Source of the DNA: Chrysochromulina tobinii
Taxonomy: Eukaryota; Haptophyta; Prymnesiales; Chrysochromulinaceae
Assembly (NCBI GenBank): GCA_001275005.1
Contig: JWZX01002781.1
Span: 1-43,662, forward strand
DNA length: 43,662 bases
Direction: 5' to 3'
Shown here: positions 17,451 to 26,202 of the stretch, in pieces
Position numbering within the stretch: the stretch's first letter is position 1
Layout of the letters: every line of letters starts with the position of its first letter
Translations under genes and position numbers: made by a program
Notes under the pieces: model-generated
What the model was told of the DNA's origin: nothing
The model's database searches: none
What the model saw: only the letters and a program-made list of their open reading frames with translations

Positions 17451-18401
17451 ATGAACGCTGGCATGATAGGCGAAGACCCGACTGCCTCGCTGCCGCGCTC
17501 GGTATCGTCATCGCGCGTGGGTGAGGTCGCCGAGGTGCTTGAATCGGAGACGCATGTCGACATGGAGAAGCTGCTGTCGCTGGCTCACCAGGGCGTGCCG
17601 GACGAGCTGCGTGCAGAGGCGTGGAAGTACATGCTTGGCGTGTCGCGGTCCGAGCGCGCAGAGGAGATGTCGCTGCGCAAGAGCATGGAGACCGATTACA
17701 AGGAGAATGAGAACGCATGGCGCTCGCGGCCGCACGGCGAGCTTGCGCGCGCCGTCAAGGCCGCGGTGTTGCCGCATCGGCAGGCGCTGAGCCATAAGGA
17801 CGACGCGGCGATGAGCGTGCAACTGTACGCGCGCCTCGAGACGCTGCTCTGCTGCTACCTGCACGCGCAGGGCGAGCATGGCGAGGAGCTGCGCGCTGGC
17901 ACGGTCCAACTGCTTTTGCCCTTTGTGCACATCTACTCGTCCGACGTCGACGCGTACTACTGCTTCGCCGAGTTGATGAAGCGCTTGGAGTGGGCTCTCA
18001 CGTTTGACGGCTGTAAGCAGATGACGGTGGCGTTCATGACGCTGCTGCGGCACATGCTCCCCGAGCTCTACTCATTCCTCGAGGAGGAGCAGAGCTGCGG
18101 CGGCGCGTGGCTCGCCTCATGGCTGCAATTCTTCCTCGCGCGTGACCTGCCCCTCCCGTGCCTGCTCCGCCTGTGGGACACGTACTTTGCGTATGACGCG
18201 TCGTACGGGCGCGAGGCGACGCTGCAGCTGCACATCTACGTGTGCCTCGCCATCCTCGAGGCGTGCGACGACGAGATCATGGAGCTCGACGACTCCGACA
18301 TGCTCTGGTACCTGACGCACCTGCCCTCGCTCGACATGGGCAAGATCGTGCTGCACGCGCTGAACATCAAGGACGACGTGATTGCGAGCAGCATCTTGTG
18401 A
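17451..18401 (+). CDS. TBC (Rab-GAP) domain protein, 316 aa
   Basis: TBC-domain protein, normally a GTPase-activating protein for Rab GTPases. The domain fills residues ~45-300. Conserved landmarks are HQGVPDELRAEAWKYMLGV at the start, PFVHIYSSDVDAYYCFAELM in the middle and LPLPCLLRLWDTYFAY near the end (matching the LPxxxxLRLWDxxF motif). The two catalytic fingers of active TBC proteins are not obvious: where IxxDxxR should stand I read METDYKENENAWR, and where YxQG should stand I read a GTVQLLLPF segment. The middle part resembles the Bub2/Cdc16 subgroup, but I would not assign it. The start ATG at 17451 was chosen; the frame upstream opens only with GTG. Neighbour on the same strand: a membrane protein 147 bp downstream. 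Confidence 0.8.
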   Translation: MNAGMIGEDPTASLPRSVSSSRVGEVAEVLESETHVDMEKLLSLAHQGVPDELRAEAWKYMLGVSRSERAEEMSLRKSMETDYKENENAWRSRPHGELARAVKAAVLPHRQALSHKDDAAMSVQLYARLETLLCCYLHAQGEHGEELRAGTVQLLLPFVHIYSSDVDAYYCFAELMKRLEWALTFDGCKQMTVAFMTLLRHMLPELYSFLEEEQSCGGAWLASWLQFFLARDLPLPCLLRLWDTYFAYDASYGREATLQLHIYVCLAILEACDDEIMELDDSDMLWYLTHLPSLDMGKIVLHALNIKDDVIASSIL

Positions 18402-18548
18402 GTAAGTAGGAATGCAGCGCGAAAATTGTTTGCGCCCTCCCCACACTCTCGACTTCGTCCTCCAAACTTGATGAAAACATCTGAAAACGCGGACCTTCTT
18501 TTTGGCATCAAAGGGTAAGCCGACAGGCTGCCGTCAAGTCGTGCTGGC

Positions 18549-21500
18549 ATGTTCAAGTGGGTAAGTCCGCGCTTTTCTGGCGTACGGCACACCACGCCGG
18601 CCAAAAAGTCGGCAGCAAAGGGGCCGCACTTTGGCAATGACGGCGAGCCTTACCTGGAGGGCAAGAAGCTACTCTTTGGCTACTCCCTTAGCGACGAGGT
18701 GGAGGCGGGCATGGTGCCGCTGGCGCTGATGCCGCCGCCGGGGACATTTTCGCCGGTGATGGCGCCCGAGGAGGTGGAGCCTGATGAAGGCGAGCTGCGG
18801 CGCCGCTCGGTCCAGGCTCGCATGGACGCTGCCGGCTACAGCGTGTTGCCTCGCGTGCCCTCGGACGGGGCGGCGGGGCTGATGGCCATAACCGCCGGCC
18901 TGGGCATCGCGCCCATCGCCGCCGCCGCCGCCGCCGCCGCGCAGCTCAGCTTCGCTGCCATCGGCATCTCCGCCGTGCTCGCCGGCGGCGGCACGGCGGC
19001 GGCCGTGTGCAGCCAGGCGCCTGAGCCGTACACGGCCTACAAGAACCGGTTGTCCACGACACCGGCAGCGGAGCTGCTCCCGTACGTGTGCTGCCTGGGC
19101 GGCGAGAGCATCCGCCGGAGGGCGCTGCGCCTGCGCGTGCTGACGCGCACCGCCCACACCCTCGAGCTGCTGATGGGCGTCGCCGCGCTCGGCCTTGCAA
19201 TCGATCTCTACATGGCAGTTCCGTTCGGCTTCTCGCGCTATTACCCATTCATCACGGTGGGTGACCCGTCGTACGGCGCGCAGGCGTCGCCCCTCGCCGC
19301 CAGCTATGAGCTGCTCATCGCGCTCGTGTGCCTCGGCTCCTTCCGCCGATGGCTCTCGACGGCGCCTTATGATCGGCTTCGTCAGATGTGGACGGGAGAG
19401 GCCTACGGCCGATTGGCGGACGCGCCGATGACGTACGAAGAGTTTCTCGCGAAGAACCAGCCCAAGCTGGGTCTCGAGGAGAAGCCCTGCCTCGCGCGCG
19501 TGGGCGAGGCCTTCGAGGAGGCCTTCGAAGAGCTCTCCGACATTTTGCTGCGCCGCGTCTTCGGCTCGAAAACCGTCGAGGAGCTCTCCGTCTATCTGGG
19601 GCGCCTCCACATGTGCTTCGGCCGCTGCCTCGGCGCCACCGGCCGATGGCAACCGATCCCCCCGGAGCTCGCGAACTCGCGCGACCCGCTCTGGAACACG
19701 CCGAGCTTCGTGAGTGACCTGTGGTTCGAATTCGGCGTCAACGTGCGCGCGCAGCCGCTCAAGTGCCTCGTCGCTCTGGCATGCTTCACGCTCGCGGCCG
19801 ACGCAGTGCTCGTGTACCGGCACGTGGTGCCCCCTCATTCGATTGAGATCTCTCACGAGCTCTTCGGTTCGGTGATCATCTCGGGCGGCTCGCCGCTCCA
19901 GGGCGTCGACATGAACCGCCTGTGGCTCTCTACGTACGGCCTCTTTTTCACCTCGTTCCTTGTGCTGCTCTCTACCCACAGAGCCTTTCGGAAGATCGTG
20001 CGCCCCCTCGAGTTCGAGGATTGCGAACGTGCCGAGTCCGAGAGGATAGAGGAGCGCACGGCGAAGCGCACCGCGCGCCAGCACCGCACGCACATGAGCT
20101 GGCTGCTGGCTGCGTCGTATGAGTCGCCCGATGAGTGCCGCCATCTAGTCGGGGAGATCGACGAGGCGATTAAGCAGGCCACGGCCTTCCGGTCGACGCT
20201 GCCATTCCCGAATGAGCCTCCGAAGCTCACGTACTACGACGAGGATCCCGAGTTTGGGTGGAAGCTGCTGCCGCCGCCCGCCGAGGACCTGGCTGCGTAC
20301 CTGCCGATCGAGTTCACGCGCCCGCTCTCGCCCCCCGGGCGCCAGCCTGACTTTGGCTCGCCGCCGCCCTCGCCGCCGCCCTCGCCTCCGTCGGTGATGA
20401 AGACCCATACGAAGACAAAGTTCTCGCGGCCCACAAGTCTGGTGCTGCGCCCCTCGTGGTGCCTCGCTTTCGACAAGGCGATCCAGGCCGCTGTCGAAGG
20501 CCTCAAGGCGATCCGCGTGCAGCTCGTCGCGCTCGAGCGCGTCGAGGCGATTGCCAATATGGAGGAGCCCAATGTGGATGAGTTGCAGATCGCCCTCCGT
20601 GTCGCGGCGTCCATCCTCGTGCCAGCGCACGCCCTCGAGCTCGCGACTAGGCCGCGTGGGGCGCCCGACAGCAATCTCGTGACGTTTGTCGCGGAACCGC
20701 CCGACATGGCACCGAGCGTCCTCGAAACCGTTAGCAGCTCGATGGGGAGTGCAATCGCCGGCGCGGGCAGCTGGGTGAGCGGTCTCGGCAGCGCGATTGG
20801 CGAGTCCATGGGGAAGGGCATAGGCGAGTACGTGGAGAGCCGGAGGCGGGAAGAGGCCGCTCGCGAGCGCATCCTCACGGAAACAGCCAAGGACCTCCTC
20901 GAGGTTAGTGTGGCGGGGCTGCGTCAGGCGCTCGCGGACGCCGAGGGTGTGCTCTCGGCGTCTGAGCTCCTCGGGCACCGTGAGAAGTGCGATCAGGCCG
21001 AGAAGGCGCAAGCAACGCTCAAGGCCGCCATGGAGCTTGTCGAGGGGCACGTACTGCTCATTGACCCGGCGGCGATCAGGGCAGCGGTGGCGGCCTGCAA
21101 GGACGCCGGCATCGACGAGAGGGCGCTCGCTTTTCTGGTCGCCTTCGCGGCGGACGCCGCGGAGGCGCAGACCAACGATCCAGTGATGAGGGCCCTCAAG
21201 GCATGCACCGCGCCGCCGGACTTGATGCAGATCGACGTGTCCAAGCTGCGCCGTGCCCTGGGCGAGGCCAAGGCCGCGGGCATCCCCGACGCTCTCATCG
21301 CGCGCTATGAGGCCACGCTGCTCGAGGCTGAACAGCTCCAGGTCGCATCTAGCGGCCCGGATACGAACGCGGCCGCGACGAAGGTGCAAGCCGCCATGCG
21401 GGGCAAGTCGGTACGGTCCGCGCGCGAGAAGAAGGCACCTGCGGCGCTACCTGCGGCACCAGCTGCGGCGGCGGCGCCGAGGAGCAAGCCTGCCGTTACT

Positions 21501-21689
21501 GGCCAGCGCTTTGCCATCGGCTGCGATGTGTACGTGAAACGGAGCAACGGAGAGGAGAGCATCGCCTTTGTGATGGAGTACGATGCGGCGAATAAGGCGT
21601 ACATGGTGGAGCTTGAGGCGGCTGGCTCTGGCCAGATCAAGCAGTGCCGAGAAGATATAATGCGAGAGGGGCCATCTGCCGCTGCCTAA
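18549..21689 (+). CDS. multi-pass membrane protein with IQ motif, 1,046 aa
   Basis: No family recognised. Seen in order: an N-terminal soluble stretch; an Ala-rich hydrophobic block at ~107-150; membrane segments at ~203-226 (LELLMGVAALGLAIDLY), ~250-268, ~404-424 (LKCLVALACFTLAADAVLVY) and ~457-478 (LWLSTYGLFFTSFLVLLSTH); a short Pro-rich linker at ~603-615 (SPPPSPPPSPPS); a long helical region of ~65-residue units built of Ala, Leu and acidic residues (e.g. LRQALADAEGVLSASELLGH); one IQ-type calmodulin-binding motif at ~943-958 (KVQAAMRGKSVRSAREKK); and a compact C-terminal beta-rich segment (~986-1037: GCDVYVKRSNGEES, then YMVELEAAGSGQ) that may be Tudor/SH3-like. The IQ motif suggests Ca2+/calmodulin regulation. 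The last codons lie in the first copy of a 35-bp tandem repeat. Confidence 0.75.
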   Translation: MFKWVSPRFSGVRHTTPAKKSAAKGPHFGNDGEPYLEGKKLLFGYSLSDEVEAGMVPLALMPPPGTFSPVMAPEEVEPDEGELRRRSVQARMDAAGYSVLPRVPSDGAAGLMAITAGLGIAPIAAAAAAAAQLSFAAIGISAVLAGGGTAAAVCSQAPEPYTAYKNRLSTTPAAELLPYVCCLGGESIRRRALRLRVLTRTAHTLELLMGVAALGLAIDLYMAVPFGFSRYYPFITVGDPSYGAQASPLAASYELLIALVCLGSFRRWLSTAPYDRLRQMWTGEAYGRLADAPMTYEEFLAKNQPKLGLEEKPCLARVGEAFEEAFEELSDILLRRVFGSKTVEELSVYLGRLHMCFGRCLGATGRWQPIPPELANSRDPLWNTPSFVSDLWFEFGVNVRAQPLKCLVALACFTLAADAVLVYRHVVPPHSIEISHELFGSVIISGGSPLQGVDMNRLWLSTYGLFFTSFLVLLSTHRAFRKIVRPLEFEDCERAESERIEERTAKRTARQHRTHMSWLLAASYESPDECRHLVGEIDEAIKQATAFRSTLPFPNEPPKLTYYDEDPEFGWKLLPPPAEDLAAYLPIEFTRPLSPPGRQPDFGSPPPSPPPSPPSVMKTHTKTKFSRPTSLVLRPSWCLAFDKAIQAAVEGLKAIRVQLVALERVEAIANMEEPNVDELQIALRVAASILVPAHALELATRPRGAPDSNLVTFVAEPPDMAPSVLETVSSSMGSAIAGAGSWVSGLGSAIGESMGKGIGEYVESRRREEAARERILTETAKDLLEVSVAGLRQALADAEGVLSASELLGHREKCDQAEKAQATLKAAMELVEGHVLLIDPAAIRAAVAACKDAGIDERALAFLVAFAADAAEAQTNDPVMRALKACTAPPDLMQIDVSKLRRALGEAKAAGIPDALIARYEATLLEAEQLQVASSGPDTNAAATKVQAAMRGKSVRSAREKKAPAALPAAPAAAAAPRSKPAVTGQRFAIGCDVYVKRSNGEESIAFVMEYDAANKAYMVELEAAGSGQIKQCREDIMREGPSAAA

Positions 21690-21765
21690 TGCTAATGCCA
21701 GAGGGGCCATCTGCCGCTGCCTAATTCTAATGCGAGAGGGGCCATCTGCCGCTGCCGCCGCCGCT
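21661..21765 (+). repeat. 35-bp tandem repeat, three copies, spanning the stop codon
   Basis: Copies start at 21661, 21696 and 21731 (TGCGAGAGGGGCCATCTGCC...). The first copy encodes the C terminus and stop of the preceding membrane protein. The other two lie in its 3' UTR. Confidence 0.9.
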
Positions 21766-22890
21766 GCCGCCGTCTTTGAGGAGGATGCGCTCAAATTGGA
21801 CGTTCAAGAGGACGCGCTTAGTTTGGGCGGGAAGAGGACGCTCAGGAGGACGCGCTCGGGAGGACGCGCTCAATTGAGGACACGCTCTCGTGCCGAGGTG
21901 GTGAGCGCCGTGTGTGCGAGGCGCACGGCGCCGCCGACTGGATGGCAAGAGGACGAGCCGCGACGCGTGGTGAGTGTGCTGTGACAGCATAGCGAGCAGG
22001 GAGGGCCGTGCTGCATTCAGGCAGGCTGTGCTCGATGCATGCATAGGACTGCGTGCACCTCAGGCATGGCAGGGCGCACGTTCTGGGGCGTGATGTGGAG
22101 ATTGATGATTCTGCGACTGCATGGCGGCGGGACGTGGGAGAGTTCGTCAGCGCGCGCTGAATCATTCTGGACACGTGCTCTATGCTCGCCGCTGCCCCCG
22201 GGGCCCGGGGTTTGCTCTCGCGCCTATCTGTGTTTGAATCGTAGCTTGAACGGTGTGCATGCTGTGTGCATTGTTGATGTTGTGCCCCCTCCGCTTCGAC
22301 TCCCGTGGGGAGTGCCTTGTAACGTTGTAAGAGTTCGTGAAACGTGTGAACAGTGTCATTGTCAATACGAGGGTTTCAGAAAGGGCCTAAAAGGGCCCAC
22401 CCCATGCGCGCCAGACCCGGGCCCAGATGATAAGAACAAGGCTCAAGGGGAACGGAAGGGCGAAGGGGAGCGCGCGGCGCGCGCCCGGGCGCGGCGGCCG
22501 GCCCGCGGCCGGGCGAGTGAACGCGGAGCGCGGCGGCCGGCGCCGCGCTGTCGATGGACGACGCGGGCTTTGGCGCGTGTAATGTGGAGAGCTTCGTATT
22601 TTCTCATCGGTCAGCGGCGGCGCCCCCACCAAGCCCGCAAGCCGATCGGTCGACACCCAGGGCGGAGGGCGCACAGTGCACAGTCACGCACTACAACGGC
22701 TTGCAGACGCGCCGTCCGCGTCCCCGCCGGCAGACCAGTGTTTCTCTTGGCGATTCCTCGCCGCGCGGGCACTCTGGCACAAGGTCCCTCGCTGCACCCG
22801 CCGCGCGGCCGTCTGGCAGCCCTCTCCAGATTGCATGCTGCTCCTCCGTGTTGTAGTATAGAAGGCGTAGCAGTTATGTGGGGACTCTTA
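21766..22890. other. intergenic, no convincing gene
   Basis: About 1.1 kb of GC-rich sequence between the IQ-motif gene and the EF-hand gene. A GAGGACGCGCTC-type motif recurs loosely at 21780-21890. A long plus-strand frame crosses it, but most of that frame is antisense to the EF-hand gene and the protein is Arg/His rich without domains. Confidence 0.5.
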
Positions 22891-23100
22891 CGCCGCGCCC
22901 GCGGTAGGCACGGCGATCGGCTCGGCGGTGATCATGTCTTTCTTCTCCTCCACGATGATTTCCTGAGCACCTTCACGACCAACTCGGCCACCGCCGCCAC
23001 CGCCGCCTCTGCCGCCTCTGCCGCCTCTGCCGCCACTTCTGCCGCTGCCTTCTCAGCCGCCACCTTCTCGGGCGCCGCCTTCGCCTCGGCCGCCGCAGCC
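22891..23100 (-). other. possible C-terminal extension of the EF-hand gene
   Basis: Downstream of the TGA at 23101-23103 the same Ala/Glu/Lys-rich helix continues in the +1 frame (ESEGKAAEAAAAEAKAA, then VAAEKAAAEVAAEA), and a third frame ends in EEKKDMITAEPIAVPTAGAA before a TAA at about 22891. This suggests a one-base indel near 23120 and possibly a short 3' exon. Confidence 0.4.
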
Positions 23101-24045
23101 TCAGCTGCCTTCCCCTCGGATTCCCTTGGCCGCCGCCGCCTCGGCCGCTGCCTTCTCAGCCGCCGCCATCTCGGCTGCTGCCGCCTTGGCCGCCGCTGCC
23201 TCGGCCGCCGCCGCCTCGGCCGCCGCCTTCACCGCCGCCGCCGCCTCGATCGCCGCCGCCTTCTGCGTCTTGTACACTCGTTCAGCGTCGAGGTTAGCAG
23301 CGAGGTTAGCAGCAAGCTGGCGGTCGGCCGCCGCCTTGGCCGCCGCCACAGCTGCCGCAGTTTCCTCCGCAGACGGATCGCGGTCGAAGAACCGGCCGAA
23401 AAACTCCCTGATGCCAGCGAGCAGCCCGTTCTCCTCTATGATCGCCGCCAGCTTCGGCGCTGTCGCGCCGCCCTCCTTCGCCTTCTGCATGCATGTGCAG
23501 AACTCATCAAAGCCGATCTTGCCGGAGCCGTCGGCATCAACCTCCTTTACCATCGCGTCGAGCTCCTCCGCGCTCATGATTCGGCCGAACGCACTCATGA
23601 TCTCACCCAGTTTGCTCACGGAGACAGCGCCACTGCCGTCCTTGTCGAAGACGTTTTTGTACGAAGCGAGCACCTCCTCGGAAATCGCGAGCGCGGGTGG
23701 CTCTGGCGCCACCACCTTGGCCGCGGGCTCCACCACCTCGGCCGCCACCACTTCGGGTGCCACCACCTCGGCCGCCACCACTTCGGGTGCCACCACTTCA
23801 GGTGCCACCACCTCGGCCGCGGGCTCCACCACCGCAGCAACAGGCTCCGCCACCATTACCGCGGTCGACGGCTTTGCCACCGGCTTTTCCTCTTCGGTCG
23901 CCACTACCTCAGCCGGGGGCACTACTTCCTCGGTGGACAGTGGCGCCGATTTCAGCACTGGGACCTCCTCAGCGGCAATCGGCTTGAGCTCCTCCGGCTT
24001 CGCGGGGTCTGCGATGACGATGGGGGTAGAAGAGGCGCAGCCCAT
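23101..24045 (-). CDS. EF-hand Ca2+-binding protein with MGC lipid-anchor N terminus, ~314 aa or longer
   Basis: Calcium sensor, probably membrane attached. The start ATG at 24043-24045 gives MGCASS, a good N-myristoylation site (Gly2) with Cys3 for palmitoylation. Residues ~75-110 are a Val/Ala/Pro/Glu repeat of 10-residue units (VVAPEVVAAE). Two EF-hands follow: loop 1 DKDGSGAVSVSK (134-145, with Lys in place of the usual Glu at position 12) and loop 2 DADGSGKIGFDE (170-181, canonical), then FCTCMQKAKEGG. The C-terminal third is an Ala/Glu/Lys-rich helix. The frame stops at 23101, but the helix composition carries on beyond it in another frame, so the true C terminus is probably different. 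The protein resembles calmodulin-like and CDPK EF-hand pairs, but no kinase is present. Confidence 0.75.
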   Translation of the reverse strand: MGCASSTPIVIADPAKPEELKPIAAEEVPVLKSAPLSTEEVVPPAEVVATEEEKPVAKPSTAVMVAEPVAAVVEPAAEVVAPEVVAPEVVAAEVVAPEVVAAEVVEPAAKVVAPEPPALAISEEVLASYKNVFDKDGSGAVSVSKLGEIMSAFGRIMSAEELDAMVKEVDADGSGKIGFDEFCTCMQKAKEGGATAPKLAAIIEENGLLAGIREFFGRFFDRDPSAEETAAAVAAAKAAADRQLAANLAANLDAERVYKTQKAAAIEAAAAVKAAAEAAAAEAAAAKAAAAEMAAAEKAAAEAAAAKGIRGEGS

Positions 24046-24531
24046 GACTCTCTGTTTCGGGGTTCGCGGGTGTTCTGCGAGCGAGGAATCACACGGGTTG
24101 CGGCACCGGCACCGCGTACTATGACCAGCTCTTAAAAGGCGGCCACATACATGTACTAGTAGATTCACGTCGGAAGGATGCGCAGAATCTATACAAAACG
24201 AGCACATGCATGCAAATCACGGCCGCGACGTCGTAGTGACCATCGCCAGCCGCGACGTAGTTGTGACCAAATTCTCCCAAATTTCAAGTCCGTGTTCAAG
24301 TTCTCCCGTTGTCTGTGGAGCGGCGGCGTTCGTGATGCATGCTGTCAGACACCTCACCTCTCATTCACAAGTGGCAAGCGAAGCGGCATTGCCCGAGCGT
24401 CAAACAGCGTGCTGTGGGGAAAGATTGGTATTACTCGTCAGTGATGCATGCAAGGTTTCGACGACCGTCTTCAAACGCCAAATGGGAAGCCAATACCTTC
24501 TCCCTCGCCACGCGTGTCATAGGTGACCCTG
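24046..24531. other. intergenic with a short direct repeat before the giant gene
   Basis: This 486 bp separates divergent genes. A ~20-bp near-repeat (GCCACGCGTGTCNTAGGTGA) occurs at about 24508-24526 and 24543-24563, straddling the chosen ATG. GTCGTAGTGACCATC/GTAGTTGTGACCAAA, at about 24227-24270, is another loose duplication. Confidence 0.5.
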
Positions 24532-26156
24532 ATGCCGTCCCTTGCCACGCGTGTCCTAGGTGAAATGTTGTCGCCTATGCGGAGCCTGAGCTTCCGCCGG
24601 CGAGGCGACAACATCCCGCAGCGCTCAGCGTGCTCGCCAGCGTGTGGCAGCACGCAGAACTGCACCGCTACTGCAGCGTCGCGTTCACCCGCGACACCAG
24701 CCGCCGCCAGCAGCAGCGTTGAGCGCTGGTCGAGCCCAGAGTCGGTCTCGACGCGGCCGCGACGCTTCGATGCTGCAAACAAAGCCCCCGTGCAGGAGCG
24801 CAGCACGCGCGTGTACCAAGAGCGACGGCTGGTGCGCACGGATGACTTAAAGGCCGCCGACTTGAGTCTTTGGCTCCAGCACTGCCGACGTGAGAATGGT
24901 CTGCATAAAGAGCACCTCGAGGCCATCTCGAGACGTATGTATCGAGATGGGCTAGCTCGCAAAGGCGACACCCTGAACGCTGCCGACATGGGTAGTTGGT
25001 TCGAGCACATCCAACGAGAGAACCGTCTGCATAAGGAGCATCTCGAAGCGATCTCGAGACGCATGCATCGAGATGGCCTCATGACCCGCTCCGAGCTGGA
25101 GCGTTGGCTCGAGGGCCCCGAAGAGAATCTGGCGGTGCTCAGCCCCGCGGCTCGCAGTCTGCTCAAGCAACGGCAAGCAGCTACCTCGCCGCACGAGCGG
25201 AGATCACGGGCAGATTCCCCGCCCGAGATGAGAAGAGAGGAGACCACTGAGGAGACCACAGGCGCTGTATTGGGCACTTCCTCGTCCGAGATGAGAAGAG
25301 AGGAGACCGCAGGCGCAGCATCGCCAGGATCATCCTCATCCGCACCACAGCGGCTGCTGCCAGCTGAGTCGCGGCCGTGGCACAATCGTGCCCGCGAGGG
25401 GCTGCGAGATTGTAGAGATCGGACGCACTTGCTGTCGCCACCGATACCAATGCCGCAGCTGCAACTCGGCCAATCGCCCTTGGCATTACCTCCGCCGGCG
25501 CGGCTGCCGCGTCCCCGTGCCGACATCCACTCTCCCGTCACTCCCGCTCCCTTCCACAGCCCCGCTCCTTTCGACCACGACACGGACCAGCACACCAGAG
25601 AGGAGGCCGAGCAAGAGAGATCCTTCTTGCGCGCGCGGCCGCTCGAGGGCGGCGCACTCGTTGCGGCGCGCGTGCGCCTCGGCATCGTCCTCAGACGTCC
25701 ACCGCCCTCGGGCCTCGGCCATGCATTCAAACAGGCGCTCGAACGCGCCGTGGCCGAGGAGCTGAGCGCTCGCGTGCTGCATGCACAGGCTTGTGCAGAC
25801 CAGGACGATGGCACAGATGCGGAGCAGGAGGCTGATAGCCGCGGCACGACAGCCCGCAGCAGCTCAAGCAGCAGCTCCAGCAGCAGCGCCGTACGTGGCG
25901 CGCGCAACCCTCCAAACGTGATCGTGCGCATGAGTGCAAGCGAAGCGCCTGTGCGAGTGCCGACCTTGCACGTGCCCAAGTTGGCCCCCTCGCCCCCCGT
26001 GGCCCCATCGTCGCCGTCCTCTCCGCCGTCCTCTCCGCCGTCCTCTCCGCCGTCCTCTCCGCCGCCAACAGACGAGGAGGCGGAAAGCGCTCACGAGGCC
26101 TCGAGCGGTGTGGCAGCCCAGCAGTACAACAGCGCATGCGGCAGCGGCAGCGGCAG

Positions 26157-26202
<46 letters not shown>

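Noticed and set aside
18669-20144. 491-codon minus-strand frame
   Set aside because: Antisense shadow of the IQ-motif membrane protein, rich in Arg and His.
22039-24135. 698-codon plus-strand frame
   Set aside because: Most of it is antisense to the EF-hand gene, whose motifs are unmistakable. The protein is Arg/His/Leu rich with no domain. High GC content makes long antisense frames common.
24471-25979. 502-codon minus-strand frame
   Set aside because: Antisense to the start of the giant gene; Ser/Arg-rich and without domains.
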